Shown here: one piece after another, positions 53,333 to 62,025 of the stretch | Layout of the letters: every line of letters begins with the position of its first letter | Position numbering within the stretch: position 1 is the first letter of the stretch | Notes under the pieces: generated by a model | Told to the model about the DNA's origin: nothing | The model's input: the letters and a program-made list of their open reading frames with translations, nothing else | Databases searched by the model: none | Translations under genes and position numbers: made by a program | Source of the DNA: G963663315 sp965208975 | GTDB lineage: Bacteria > Pseudomonadota > Gammaproteobacteria > Arenicellales > Poriferihabitantaceae | Direction of reading: 5' to 3' | Length of the DNA: 64,000 bases | Assembly: GCA_965208975.1 (NCBI GenBank) | Contig: CBDBQH010000003.1 | Span: forward strand, 1,116,001 to 1,180,000

Positions 53333-54475
53333 GTGGAATTAGCAGAAATACCTGGATGTCGCAGCCACGAGCTTGCGAGGCGTTTTCTTCAAACGGCTGT
53401 GGTCATCGACGATGAGTCTTATATTGATTTAGAGGACGATAATGGGCCAGAAGTCGAGATCGTAGCACCGGGCCGGCACACTCGAGTCCTGAATCAGGAA
53501 GCTCAAAACCAGATTGGTCGTGGGTCGGTACACTCCTTGAACGCACGGCCTGTCATTGACTCATTCTCGGCGCTTGGTGTGATTTGTGGTGTGATCAGTC
53601 CCTCGGAATCAACGATAGAAGTAATGAAACAAGCTGACATCGTGGTTCTGGATTGGCTATTACAGGATGGGGATTCGAAATATACGTTGGATTTATTTCA
53701 CAATCTGGTAGCTGAAAACATGGATGATCGGCACGCGCTTCGACTCATAGCTATTTATACCGGCGCGGCTCGGTCTCCCGCAGGTGCGGATGCGGTCGAA
53801 AGATGGATACGGCACGGGAATGAAGGAGACGGACATTTCACTTTCGGAAACCGGAGTCTCGACATGGAACAGACGATCACGTTAGCAAGGGATGGCTTGG
53901 AAACCAGTGAATTGAAAAACAATGCCTTCGAGAGTCTCTCCACTGGTTTCGCAGGGAGTGAAGGCACTCATCTTGACGAACAGTTAGCCTGGATTATGAG
54001 CTTTCGGACGGTGTTCAATGAACCACCTCCGACATTGTGGATGGGTTCGGTAATCACGGAAATGATGGATGGAACGGAAATACACCTGATCTGCATGAGG
54101 CCGCGATGCGATTGCATCAGGCTGAAGGAGGAGACCTCATTCCTTTTTCTGCCTCTATCTGAACCAGAAAAGAAGCAAAAGAAACCAGAGCAAATCATCA
54201 TTAGACTCGGTGACGACTTCAGGCGGCTGGAAATTGAACTGGATTCGAACAGTTGGATTCTTATGCAGTTCAAACCATCAGAGAATAATCGTCCGGTAGT
54301 CGCGACAAAGAGAGGCGGCGATTTCGAGTTCACGGACACTACAGGTAAACAATACACATGGCGAGGCGAACTCAAGTCTGAATACGCCCAACGGATTGCA
54401 CAAACCTTCGCGACAACGATGAGTCGCGTTGCGGTTGACGAGTCGGAGTGGCTCAGAAGAATGACAAAAAAGTAA
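53333..54475 (+). CDS. Receiver-like protein of the GHKL/methyltransferase cluster
   Basis: This 380-residue protein has a GTG start (53333) preceded by AGGAGAT. The first 140 residues look like a response-regulator receiver: TAVVIDDESYIDLE (acid pocket D26-D27), ADIVVLDWLLQDGD (phospho-acceptor D107) and LIAIYTGAA. The rest (EQLAWIMSFRTVF, then LICMRPRCDCIRL) has no family I can name. Partner GHKL proteins end in kinase-like domains, so a phosphorelay-like link is possible; here the partner is truncated. The methyltransferase-GHKL-receiver order suggests one defence module. Confidence 0.6.
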   Translation: MELAEIPGCRSHELARRFLQTAVVIDDESYIDLEDDNGPEVEIVAPGRHTRVLNQEAQNQIGRGSVHSLNARPVIDSFSALGVICGVISPSESTIEVMKQADIVVLDWLLQDGDSKYTLDLFHNLVAENMDDRHALRLIAIYTGAARSPAGADAVERWIRHGNEGDGHFTFGNRSLDMEQTITLARDGLETSELKNNAFESLSTGFAGSEGTHLDEQLAWIMSFRTVFNEPPPTLWMGSVITEMMDGTEIHLICMRPRCDCIRLKEETSFLFLPLSEPEKKQKKPEQIIIRLGDDFRRLEIELDSNSWILMQFKPSENNRPVVATKRGGDFEFTDTTGKQYTWRGELKSEYAQRIAQTFATTMSRVAVDESEWLRRMTKK

Positions 54476-54507
54476 TAAATTGCCAACAACCTCTCTTTTA
54501 ACACCTG

Positions 54508-55146
54508 ATGAACACAACTGACCTTGCCAAAATCGAATCCCGCACCCTGGACCATTACAACAATAACGCGGATTCGTTTTTTGCCGGTACCATTGACCAT
54601 GACGTAACCCAGAACTACGCCGCGTTCCTGGCTCCGTTTCAGACAGACCAAAAGCTCGACATCCTTGATTTTGGTTGCGGCCCCGGCAGGGACCTCAAGT
54701 ATTTTCGCGAACTCGGGCACCGGCCGGTCGGACTCGACGGCAGCATCGAATTCTGTAAAATGGCCCGGCAATATTCCGGTTGCGAGACGCTGCATCAAAG
54801 TTTCCTGAATTTGTCGCTGCCGCCGCAAAGCTTCGATGGCATTTTCGCCAACGCCTCGCTGTTTCATGTGCCGGGCAGTGAACTGCCCGCTGTTCTGAAC
54901 ACGCTACGCGACACATTGCGGGTCGGCGGCATCCTGTTCATGTCCAATCCCCGTGGCAACGCCGAAGGCTGGTCCGGTGAGAGGTATAGCTGCTACATGG
55001 AGATGGATGTGATCGGCCCGCACTTGCGGGCGACGGGTTTTACGATATTGAATCATTACTACCGGCCTGCCGGGCTACCGATTGAGCAACAGCCGTGGCT
55101 TGCGATCGTCAGCAAAGCGGTCCTAACGATGAGTCCTGAAGAATAA
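54508..55146 (+). CDS. Class I SAM-dependent methyltransferase
   Basis: This 212-residue protein has the SAM site ILDFGCGPGRDLKYFRELGH (about 50-69) followed by PVGLDGSIEF, and a later FDGIFANASLFHVP block, as in small-molecule methyltransferases. The substrate is unknown. The N-terminus (YNNNADSFFAGT) resembles family members acting on metabolites. It closes the plus-strand island and ends four bases from a convergent gene. Confidence 0.85.
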   Translation: MNTTDLAKIESRTLDHYNNNADSFFAGTIDHDVTQNYAAFLAPFQTDQKLDILDFGCGPGRDLKYFRELGHRPVGLDGSIEFCKMARQYSGCETLHQSFLNLSLPPQSFDGIFANASLFHVPGSELPAVLNTLRDTLRVGGILFMSNPRGNAEGWSGERYSCYMEMDVIGPHLRATGFTILNHYYRPAGLPIEQQPWLAIVSKAVLTMSPEE

Positions 55147-55148
55147 AA

Positions 55149-55694
55149 CTAATCCAGTAGAGGTTTTATGCTCTTCACTACCTGCTCTGCGGCATCCAGG
55201 GAGTCAATGTCAATGATCTGCTGGATGACCCATTTGTTGGTCTGGGATTGCCCCATGATCTCCTGTATCCGGTTCCCCAGCAATCTTCTGGCGGCATAAC
55301 CGGGTGCATCTCCATCAAATACTCCCTTGGCGTATTCGTCGAATCGGGTATTGATGTTGGACAGAAAGCCGGTGCGATAGTCACCGCTTCCCATGACCTC
55401 CTCGACATTACGCTGATATTGCCGGGCAACCTGTTCGACCAATGCCGAGACATAGATTTGCCGCTGCTCATTATCCAGTCGCTGATGCGCCATCCTGTCC
55501 GTGATATGGCTGAGAAAAATCAAATATTCCGCGATCACCCGGACCCGTTGATGATCCGATTCATAGTCAAACTCCTCCTGGTGCAGATTTCTGGCAAAAT
55601 GCAGCCCGACCTGCCAGATAATATAAGCGGCGGCAGTCGCGTTGTCCTCCAGTGTGCGGGGGTTGGCGGTGCGCCATTTATTGCGGATACGCAT
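55149..55694 (-). CDS. Conserved unknown protein
   Basis: This 181-residue, largely helical soluble protein has no domain I can name. Features are a basic N-terminus (MRIRNKWRTANPRTLEDNAT), a middle with DYRTGFLSNINTRFDEYAKG and a C-terminus with QIIDIDSLDAAEQVVKSIKP. It is convergent with the methyltransferase; the two are separated by only two bases, leaving no room for a terminator. Confidence 0.6.
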   Translation of the reverse strand: MRIRNKWRTANPRTLEDNATAAAYIIWQVGLHFARNLHQEEFDYESDHQRVRVIAEYLIFLSHITDRMAHQRLDNEQRQIYVSALVEQVARQYQRNVEEVMGSGDYRTGFLSNINTRFDEYAKGVFDGDAPGYAARRLLGNRIQEIMGQSQTNKWVIQQIIDIDSLDAAEQVVKSIKPLLD

Positions 55695-55804
55695 AGGGCG
55701 CCGGTTACCTGGTCGCAGAAGAATCAGGTATAAATCAACAGGACGTGGCGGATGTTCTGTCGCGAAGCATCGGGTCGCATCGTGTCACATCCGGCAAACG
55801 GGGG

Positions 55805-56008
55805 TTAACGTCGGGAGCCTTTTTCCTGATGAGCGAGGTCAACCACTCGGGTCGCTTTTTCCGCGTAAATATTACGATAGTTGTTCAACGGATGATTTTC
55901 ATCGTCCATCCAGTAACTTTCCTGGCGCATGCCGGATTCCCGGTCATATTCGATGAACTTGCGTTGAAGTTCCAGCATTTCGGCAATCAGCTTTTGTTTC
56001 TCGCTCAT
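55805..56008 (-). CDS. Small conserved unknown protein
   Basis: This 67-residue protein (MSEKQKLIAEMLELQRKFIE, then ENHPLNNYRNIYAEKATRVV) has the pattern of a small helical protein common in sulfur-oxidising gammaproteobacteria. ATG 56008 fits that start; an ATG at 56047 would add 13 residues. The function is unknown. No operon partner is clear. Confidence 0.6.
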   Translation of the reverse strand: MSEKQKLIAEMLELQRKFIEYDRESGMRQESYWMDDENHPLNNYRNIYAEKATRVVDLAHQEKGSRR

Positions 56009-56106
56009 GACATGACTCGCGGGCGTGTGGACTTGATTGAAATTCATCTTACCACGAAAAACCCGGTTTCAAGGATATACCAGAATGGATATGAATTTCC
56101 CTGTCC

Positions 56107-56820
56107 TTATTCACAGACCTTGCCGTCATTGTCGCCATCCGTCATCCAGGCGTAAGCCGGGTGGTCGCGCAACACAGGCGTTATGCCATGCGCCCGCGCT
56201 TCTGCACAGCTAATATGCCCGTTTTTATTGTCGTCATACCGCATCAGGACAGCCGGCGCCCGGCAATCAAACACTTCCAGCGCGGTACTGTCGCACTGGC
56301 TCAGAATGGATGACAAGGCTGCTTTCTCCCTGGCGTCAATGGTCAACCCGTAGGCTGAACGGACATCAATGACGCGGGCCGCGAACCAGCAGCGGTTGCG
56401 TGGCGGCTGCCATTGCGCGCCATCCTTGCCGGATTTGCCCCGGTTGACTGCCGGAGAAGCCAGGGTCAGGTTACGCAGGTCGGATGCAAACTGGCGGCGT
56501 ACCGCCGGGGACGCCGCGCACAACCCGCTGTCGTGGGCCTCGCTAACGGCCACGATATGCTCAATGTGGGTTTCGTAAAGAGACGCAAAACAGGAGCCTG
56601 TATAAGGGCCGTACAGGCCGCCCAGCTGTTCAGCGATAAGGGGCTCAACACTCTGCGGGTATGAATAATGCTTCTTGCGTTGATATGGACTGCATCTTTC
56701 TTCTGCGGCGACAGTCAACTCATCGAGCATCCGCGTCACCGCGCCCACATCGGCGCCGGAAACGGCTGATGAGAACATGAAAAGACCCATGACAACCCCG
56801 AATGCAGATTTAAAGATCAT
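56107..56820 (-). CDS. Secreted HNH nuclease with excalibur calcium-binding C-terminus
   Basis: The protein has 237 residues. A signal peptide (MIFKSAFGVVMGLFMFSSAV) precedes a DUF1524/HNH domain: THIEHIVAVSEAHDSGLCA (metal and catalytic His) and LTLASPAVNRGKSGKDGAQW (Asn and Lys). The C-terminus holds an EF-like excalibur pair (YDDNKNGHISCAEA and DGDNDGKVCE), with paired Cys. It should be an exported or periplasmic DNase. It follows the pilus operon and may digest external DNA. ATG 56820 is preferred over a TTG at 56847. Confidence 0.75.
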   Translation of the reverse strand: MIFKSAFGVVMGLFMFSSAVSGADVGAVTRMLDELTVAAEERCSPYQRKKHYSYPQSVEPLIAEQLGGLYGPYTGSCFASLYETHIEHIVAVSEAHDSGLCAASPAVRRQFASDLRNLTLASPAVNRGKSGKDGAQWQPPRNRCWFAARVIDVRSAYGLTIDAREKAALSSILSQCDSTALEVFDCRAPAVLMRYDDNKNGHISCAEARAHGITPVLRDHPAYAWMTDGDNDGKVCE

Positions 56821-56871
56821 GGCTGGTATCCGCTCTTGATTTCCCAACGTATTTCGCGCATCTGGTCAATG

Positions 56872-57798
56872 TCAGCGACATTCTACCCTGAATTGGTAAT
56901 TACACCAGCCGGGACGGTCATCGGTGTCGTCTGACAGGGGGTATGTCCAGTCTGGATCGGCTTCACCGCTCCAGCCACTACACACCTTTGCGCTCTGCGG
57001 CCAGCACTGCCCATTCGGGTGCCTGGTGACTTCATAACATACCCTGCATTCCGGCGGAGTGGCGCATTGCGCGACGCCACCATTGATCTGGATCGCATTC
57101 GGGCAGTTCAATGCCGACATCTGGTTCAGCAGGTCCACGTCATCGGTATTCAGTGATTGACCGCCGATCACAATTTCATCGTCCACGCCAACAATATCAT
57201 GATCACCCATGTCCAGATTGCCCCGCATGTCCTTCGTCCCGTCACGCGCCAGCATCGCTTCACGCGCCGCTTCATGTCCGGGCACCGGCACAATCACGAC
57301 CACTTGAGTAGCCGGCAGTGGCGGAGTATCCAGCGACCCGATTTTACCGTTCAGGGGGAACAGCCGGGCCACATCTTCCGCCCTTTCCACCGTCAACATG
57401 TCCGTTTTGATCTTGATCGGTGTAGTACGCATAGTCGGGGTTAGTGGAGCGATCAACTCATAAGATTGCCCGACTCCGTTGCGCCCGTCGACGATGCCGG
57501 GCAGGTACGGGTCGAGATCAACAAGCGCCCCGGGCCATTCATACGGAAAGCCCGGATCAACCGGCGCCGGACGCACATCCAGCCGATAGCTGTACAGGGC
57601 TTCCTCAATCAGAACAATGCCATCCGCAGTTCTTTGTGCGATGGACTCTCTTAACACGGACTGCTTCCACTGATACCAGCCACCTGCCAGTACCGATATG
57701 ACGGCCAGGGCAATGGTCAGCTCCAACAACGTAAAACCGCTCTCCCGATTTGGCTTTTCATTTATGGAGACTTGCCGGTCGTCCGTCTTCATCAGCAT
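56872..57798 (-). CDS. PilV-like prepilin (type IVb pilus minor pilin/adhesin)
   Basis: The protein has 308 residues. The prepilin site is ESG followed by FTLLELTIALAV, with Glu at position 5, and a hydrophobic helix follows. The C-terminal half is Cys- and Trp-rich (CYEVTRHPNGQCWPQSAKVC), suggesting a folded tip domain. It is last in the pilus operon, as pilV is in R64. No shufflon inverted repeats or recombinase are seen. Start codons at 57798 or 57792 both overlap the preceding gene. Confidence 0.65.
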   Translation of the reverse strand: MLMKTDDRQVSINEKPNRESGFTLLELTIALAVISVLAGGWYQWKQSVLRESIAQRTADGIVLIEEALYSYRLDVRPAPVDPGFPYEWPGALVDLDPYLPGIVDGRNGVGQSYELIAPLTPTMRTTPIKIKTDMLTVERAEDVARLFPLNGKIGSLDTPPLPATQVVVIVPVPGHEAAREAMLARDGTKDMRGNLDMGDHDIVGVDDEIVIGGQSLNTDDVDLLNQMSALNCPNAIQINGGVAQCATPPECRVCYEVTRHPNGQCWPQSAKVCSGWSGEADPDWTYPLSDDTDDRPGWCNYQFRVECR

Positions 57799-58241
57799 AG
57801 CGCCCCCTCCAGCAATCCCTGAAACCCGCGCTGATTCGGGGAGCCGGGGCGGCGATGGATGTGCAGATGGATATGGCCCGTTCGGGCTATGGCCGGGTAA
57901 GTATCCAGCAACCAGACCCACTGCCAGGTATCGGAGTCAACCCAGTATTGAAGCGTGGCCACCGGCCCGCTTCGACCGGGACGCGGCGTCAGCGCAATGC
58001 GCCAGCGCGCCGGATGTTGAACCTGGATCGTTATCCCGAGATCTGCGGCCGCACTGGCCAGAATGATCGCTGCCGGTGGAGGATTCGAACACTTGAGGTT
58101 GACATACTGAAGCGCCACGTCGCGAACCACCTCTACATCCCGTGACAACTCCGCCTCATCCCGCGAGTGGGAGTGGCGGGATGCGGACAACGCCAGAACC
58201 AGCAGAATAAACAGGACAATAATCATTTCGGCGAGGTTCAT
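57792..58241 (-). CDS. Membrane-anchored pilus protein, possibly pilin-like
   Basis: This 149-residue protein begins MNLAEMIIVLFILLVLALSA, a single N-terminal helix with Glu at position 5, like a mature type IVb pilin without leader. A TTG start at 58325 would give a 28-residue leader ending in Ser instead of Gly but would overlap the previous gene by 74 bases. The soluble part is Trp-rich (YWVDSDTWQWVWLLDTYP). It lies between the major pilin and PilV-like genes, so a minor pilin role is plausible but unproven. Confidence 0.5.
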   Translation of the reverse strand: MNLAEMIIVLFILLVLALSASRHSHSRDEAELSRDVEVVRDVALQYVNLKCSNPPPAAIILASAAADLGITIQVQHPARWRIALTPRPGRSGPVATLQYWVDSDTWQWVWLLDTYPAIARTGHIHLHIHRRPGSPNQRGFQGLLEGALC

Positions 58242-58251
58242 TGACCACAAG

Positions 58252-58713
58252 CTATAACTGAAACTGTAGTCTTGTATTGCCCGTTGCATTGCAGACTTCA
58301 CCGGATATATTCGGCAGAACTTCAATCCGGTCTTTCAATTGATTGCAGTCTTTTTCCGATGTGGTGACGTATCGGATTTGCGCGACTTGCGCGGCGCTTG
58401 AGGCAATGACCACATTCTCATCGTACAGATTCACCCCATTGTTGCCACTCAATTCAAAATTGATGTTGTAACCGTTCTCCTCCAGCTCCTTGATGTTGAT
58501 GCCGGTATAATTGCCTTTCAGGCTGCGCCAGCTTTGCGCGGCCAGAATCACACTGTGCACCTCCTGATTGGCCTGCTCAAGACGGGTGCCTGAAAGGATT
58601 CCCGAACCCTGCACGGCAATGAACGTACCGACTACCCCAAACACACCCAGCCATACCAGCATTTCGGGCAACGTCAACCCTTCTTCCCTTCTCATTCTCA
58701 TGATCTCTTTCAT
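58252..58713 (-). CDS. PilS-like major prepilin
   Basis: This 153-residue prepilin has a short basic leader MKEIMRMRREEG with cleavage before LTLPEMLVWLGVFGVVG (Glu at 5). A Cys pair near the C-terminus (EKDCNQLKDRIEV, then SGEVCNATG) fits the type IVb pilin disulfide. GAGGAAA precedes ATG 58713. Pilin would be polymerised by the PilQ ATPase and PilR platform encoded just upstream. Confidence 0.75.
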   Translation of the reverse strand: MKEIMRMRREEGLTLPEMLVWLGVFGVVGTFIAVQGSGILSGTRLEQANQEVHSVILAAQSWRSLKGNYTGINIKELEENGYNINFELSGNNGVNLYDENVVIASSAAQVAQIRYVTTSEKDCNQLKDRIEVLPNISGEVCNATGNTRLQFQL

Positions 58714-58736
58714 TTTGGTTTCCTCGTAATGGTAAA

Positions 58737-59756
58737 TTATCCAGCTATATTCGTGAGCATCGTATACATGCCTTTTCCCAGCGTAATCAGTAGCAACATG
58801 ATCGACAGTAGCAAAAATGCCCGAAACATCCCTTCCGCCACCATGTACCGGGTTTCCAGTATTCTTTTTTGCACCAGTCCCACCGCCCGAAATGCCTGCG
58901 TATAGAGATCGCGCCGCCCGCCCGGCGCCATGCCGGATAACAGTTCGGCATGCTCAGAGGTCAGCAGGCCGCCACTGATTGCCTCTTCAAACGCTATACC
59001 GTGCACATTCATGGCGGTTCTGGCGCGGACGATATGGTGTTGTGTGAATCGGCTGCCCATTACCGATTCCGCCGCATTCAGTATCTCCAGATGGCTGGCT
59101 CCGTTCCTGGCCAGCATTTCTGCCAGCGCACAGAAACGGATACCGAACTGATAACGGGCCTCCGTGTCAAAAAACAACAAGGCGCGTCTCTTTTGACCAA
59201 TCCAGGATACCTTGCCGCAGGCGACCACACAGACCAGAACGATGGCGCCGACGCCAGCCACGATTCCCCAGGTGTTCAACCAGACACTCAGCCGGATGGC
59301 CATGTTATCCGTGTGGCCGGATACAAAAAGACCCTTCGCAAAGTCCTCGGCTTGCAATGCGAAGAAAACCAGAATGCCCAAAAGAAATACGTAATAGAGG
59401 TTGGGCAGCAACACCCGATCCGAAAATCCGAGTTTGTCCGCCGCCCTTGACTCAACCGCTTCAATCGCGTCAACCAGCGTGCCACGCGATTCGGCGACCC
59501 GAAATACACCGACATCCATTTCAGGCAACATCCCGGTATCGGCCAGACCGTCAATCACGGAGCGGCCTTCATGCCCGGCAGCCGCGCCGGCTTTTGCAAT
59601 TTTACGGATTGCCGGCAACAAATCGTTCAGTTTGGTCAATGTTTCGCAAGCAGACGACAACGTTACCCCGGCACGTAATTGGGCGCCAATAACAGAATAA
59701 AACAAAAGGCGATGCTGGCGCGGGAAGATCAGGGTCTGGTTGATCCAGTTTTTCAT
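58737..59756 (-). CDS. PilR-like inner-membrane platform protein (T2SS F family)
   Basis: This 339-residue protein has membrane segments at YYVFLLGILVFFALQ, GIVAGVGAIVLVCVVACG and FRAFLLLSIMLLLITLG, and two cytoplasmic T2SSF-type domains starting with YSVIGAQLRAGVTLSSACE and FCALAEMLARNGASHLEIL. It anchors the ATPase and assembles the pilus. Its start overlaps the PilQ stop by four bases (ATGA). Confidence 0.8.
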   Translation of the reverse strand: MKNWINQTLIFPRQHRLLFYSVIGAQLRAGVTLSSACETLTKLNDLLPAIRKIAKAGAAAGHEGRSVIDGLADTGMLPEMDVGVFRVAESRGTLVDAIEAVESRAADKLGFSDRVLLPNLYYVFLLGILVFFALQAEDFAKGLFVSGHTDNMAIRLSVWLNTWGIVAGVGAIVLVCVVACGKVSWIGQKRRALLFFDTEARYQFGIRFCALAEMLARNGASHLEILNAAESVMGSRFTQHHIVRARTAMNVHGIAFEEAISGGLLTSEHAELLSGMAPGGRRDLYTQAFRAVGLVQKRILETRYMVAEGMFRAFLLLSIMLLLITLGKGMYTMLTNIAG

Positions 59757-61306
59757 GTCAGTGGCCCGTCCGGCTCTGCCACTTTATGATGGGTGGCTAT
59801 CGGGTCTACTAATTTCAGTTCATAATCGAAAGTCCATTCACCGATTATCTCTTCCGTCTTCTCAGGGTCTATCAATCCCGAACGCACCTTGTCTCTGGCA
59901 TGGTCCTGTTTTGATTCGATGTTGAACTCCCGTTTCATACAGGCTTCAAGGCGAAACAATTCGTGATTGGAAATATATTTGTGGGCATCCTTGTGATCCA
60001 GGAAAAATGGATAGACTTCCGCAACCAGCGTCTGGCCGGACACGCCGGATACGCATTCATTGCAACCGGCATGGTTGATATATCGAATATCCGGACCAAA
60101 CAGGGCGCGATAGCGACGATCCTTGTCGGCGTCATCATGCCCATCCCTGTAACACAGTGGACAGACCAGAGGAACCAGGTTCTGGTTGACAATGCCGGCA
60201 ATAAATTCCCGTAGCGACAGCAGGTGGTGGTCGACGCCAAAACTGACCAGACGGGGTATCGCGGCGACACAGGATTGCGTGTGTAGCGTCGAGAACACCC
60301 GCTTGCCCTGAATCGCCATGTTCTGGGCAGCCTGAGCGGTGATTCCGTCTCTGATTTCTCCCAACACCAACGCATCCGGGTTCTGCCTCACGGTCGCCGC
60401 CAATATGTTTTTGAAGGCTTCGTCGGCATCTTCACGGTAGTGGTCCAATTCGACATGAGTGCAATGATCAAACTCCACTTCGCATGGGTCCGCGACCTCG
60501 ATCATGCGCTGATTGCGTGGCGAAGAATCCATCAATGTCGCCATCGTCGTCGATTTACCGGAATTCGTTTCCCCGGTGATCAGTATCAGTCCGCCAGGCG
60601 CCATACAGATTCTTTTAATCAATGCAACCTGATGATCGCTGTAACCACTTTTGTCCAGAGGAAGTATGTAACCTGGATCACGTACCCGGCAGACGATTGA
60701 ATTACCCCGCGTATCCTTGAGAGAGCTTCCCCGGATACGATACTCATGCCCCTCGTGGTTGTATGTAAATGCGGTATCCACCGGGTCTGATTCAACCCAC
60801 TGCGAGTGTCCGGAACGATTCCATAAGCCGCGCGCCACCCCCTTGGCAATTTCAACATCAAATTCTTCAACGCGCTGAATGACACCGAATATACGGAATG
60901 ACAAAATCGCGGTCTCCCTTCTGATATCCAGATAAATATCGCTGGCCCCCGCTTCGATTGCCCTGGCCAGCACGTACTCAACCGTCGCATTGCCCGTCTG
61001 AACCGTGGGTGAGCGCGGAGTTCCTGCCTTCCTGCGGGTGTTTTTATCCTTCAGTTGCCGCAATTCGATGGGCGATATCATCGTCACCTCACAGTTACGC
61101 TCCAGCCGACTTTTCACGATCATGATGAGACCGCGAAGCAAGCGGTGATCGACATTCCCCGCGGCGAAAATTTCCCCGCTCGAACGCACCATCACATCGA
61201 GATCATTCGACACAATGTAATCATTGATCTGATTGTCAGTCGTCCAGACCGCCGATGCGGCTTCGGGTATCGGCGTGGACGCGCGATTGAACAGGAGCTT
61301 TTTCAT
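59753..61306 (-). CDS. PilQ-like assembly ATPase (GspE/PilT family)
   Basis: This 517-residue protein has Walker A GETNSGKSTTM at residues 245-252 and onward, an Asp box DPCEVEFDHC, Walker B DALVLGEIRD (311-320) and a His box STLHTQSC. A later Cys pair set (CPLCYRDG, then CNECVSG) could bind zinc. It powers extension of the thin pilus. It overlaps both neighbours by four bases. Confidence 0.85.
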   Translation of the reverse strand: MKKLLFNRASTPIPEAASAVWTTDNQINDYIVSNDLDVMVRSSGEIFAAGNVDHRLLRGLIMIVKSRLERNCEVTMISPIELRQLKDKNTRRKAGTPRSPTVQTGNATVEYVLARAIEAGASDIYLDIRRETAILSFRIFGVIQRVEEFDVEIAKGVARGLWNRSGHSQWVESDPVDTAFTYNHEGHEYRIRGSSLKDTRGNSIVCRVRDPGYILPLDKSGYSDHQVALIKRICMAPGGLILITGETNSGKSTTMATLMDSSPRNQRMIEVADPCEVEFDHCTHVELDHYREDADEAFKNILAATVRQNPDALVLGEIRDGITAQAAQNMAIQGKRVFSTLHTQSCVAAIPRLVSFGVDHHLLSLREFIAGIVNQNLVPLVCPLCYRDGHDDADKDRRYRALFGPDIRYINHAGCNECVSGVSGQTLVAEVYPFFLDHKDAHKYISNHELFRLEACMKREFNIESKQDHARDKVRSGLIDPEKTEEIIGEWTFDYELKLVDPIATHHKVAEPDGPLT

Positions 61307-62025
61307 TGCGGGTAATAAATCGTCTTCGGTTTCCCGTCAATCACAAAATGGATGCCGATGCGCCCGCCGGACGCGGGTTTGACAGAATCCAGCGCAATCG
61401 TTTTTCCGGCGATTCTTGTGGACTCACCCAAGTGGAGAACCACCGGAGCGCCGGTCCCGGTGGTAACCGCTACCAACCCGGCCGTTCCGTTATCCATGGT
61501 TTGTACATACTGGATGCTTGACGCGAGCGCCCAGGGCGTTGCCGCGTCTGTAATGTCGGGAGCGCTGGCCTGCTGTACCTGTAGTGTCTGTATGTACATC
61601 TGCTTCAGGAAATCAATCTCTGCGCGAATAGACGCGAAATCGTCTGACCGAACCGCCCCTGTATCCGACAATACCGCTTTGATTCTCTCCGCTTGACTCA
61701 GGTTCTCATCAAACAGAACCAGAATATCGGAGCGGATTTCCCGATTCTGCAACTGATCAATCTGTGCGCTAATATCAACCACCGTTTCCAGTAATGCCTG
61801 CTGCTGTGACAATTCAGTCCGCAGCTTGTCCAGCGGGCGAATGTAAGCGGTATAATCCTGCGTGGCCGCGGCTGCTTCGGTCTGTTTCTGTTCTGCCGGC
61901 GTTTTCGCCGGCGTTTCGGTTGACTCCATGACCGACTCCCGGGCCGATACCTCCGGCGGAGTTGCGAGTATCCCGAACCACAACAACGACCAGGCGGCCA
62001 CGATTATTTTCATGTGATCCCTCAT
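61303..62025 (-). CDS. PilP-like periplasmic pilus protein
   Basis: This 240-residue protein has a signal peptide (MKIIVAAWSLLWFGILAT), an Ala/Glu-rich stretch and coiled coil, and a C-terminal beta domain (KTIALDSVKPASGGRIGIHF, then DGKPKTIYYPQ). Its place between PilO and PilQ genes matches R64-type operons, where PilP is a periplasmic link. The sequence itself carries few family marks, so order drives the call. Confidence 0.6.
   Translation of the reverse strand: MRDHMKIIVAAWSLLWFGILATPPEVSARESVMESTETPAKTPAEQKQTEAAAATQDYTAYIRPLDKLRTELSQQQALLETVVDISAQIDQLQNREIRSDILVLFDENLSQAERIKAVLSDTGAVRSDDFASIRAEIDFLKQMYIQTLQVQQASAPDITDAATPWALASSIQYVQTMDNGTAGLVAVTTGTGAPVVLHLGESTRIAGKTIALDSVKPASGGRIGIHFVIDGKPKTIYYPQ

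Noticed and set aside
53968..54867. A 299-codon minus-strand frame across the receiver-like and SAM methyltransferase genes
   Set aside because: It spans two oppositely coded genes with clear motifs and shows no recognisable domain or ribosome-binding site.
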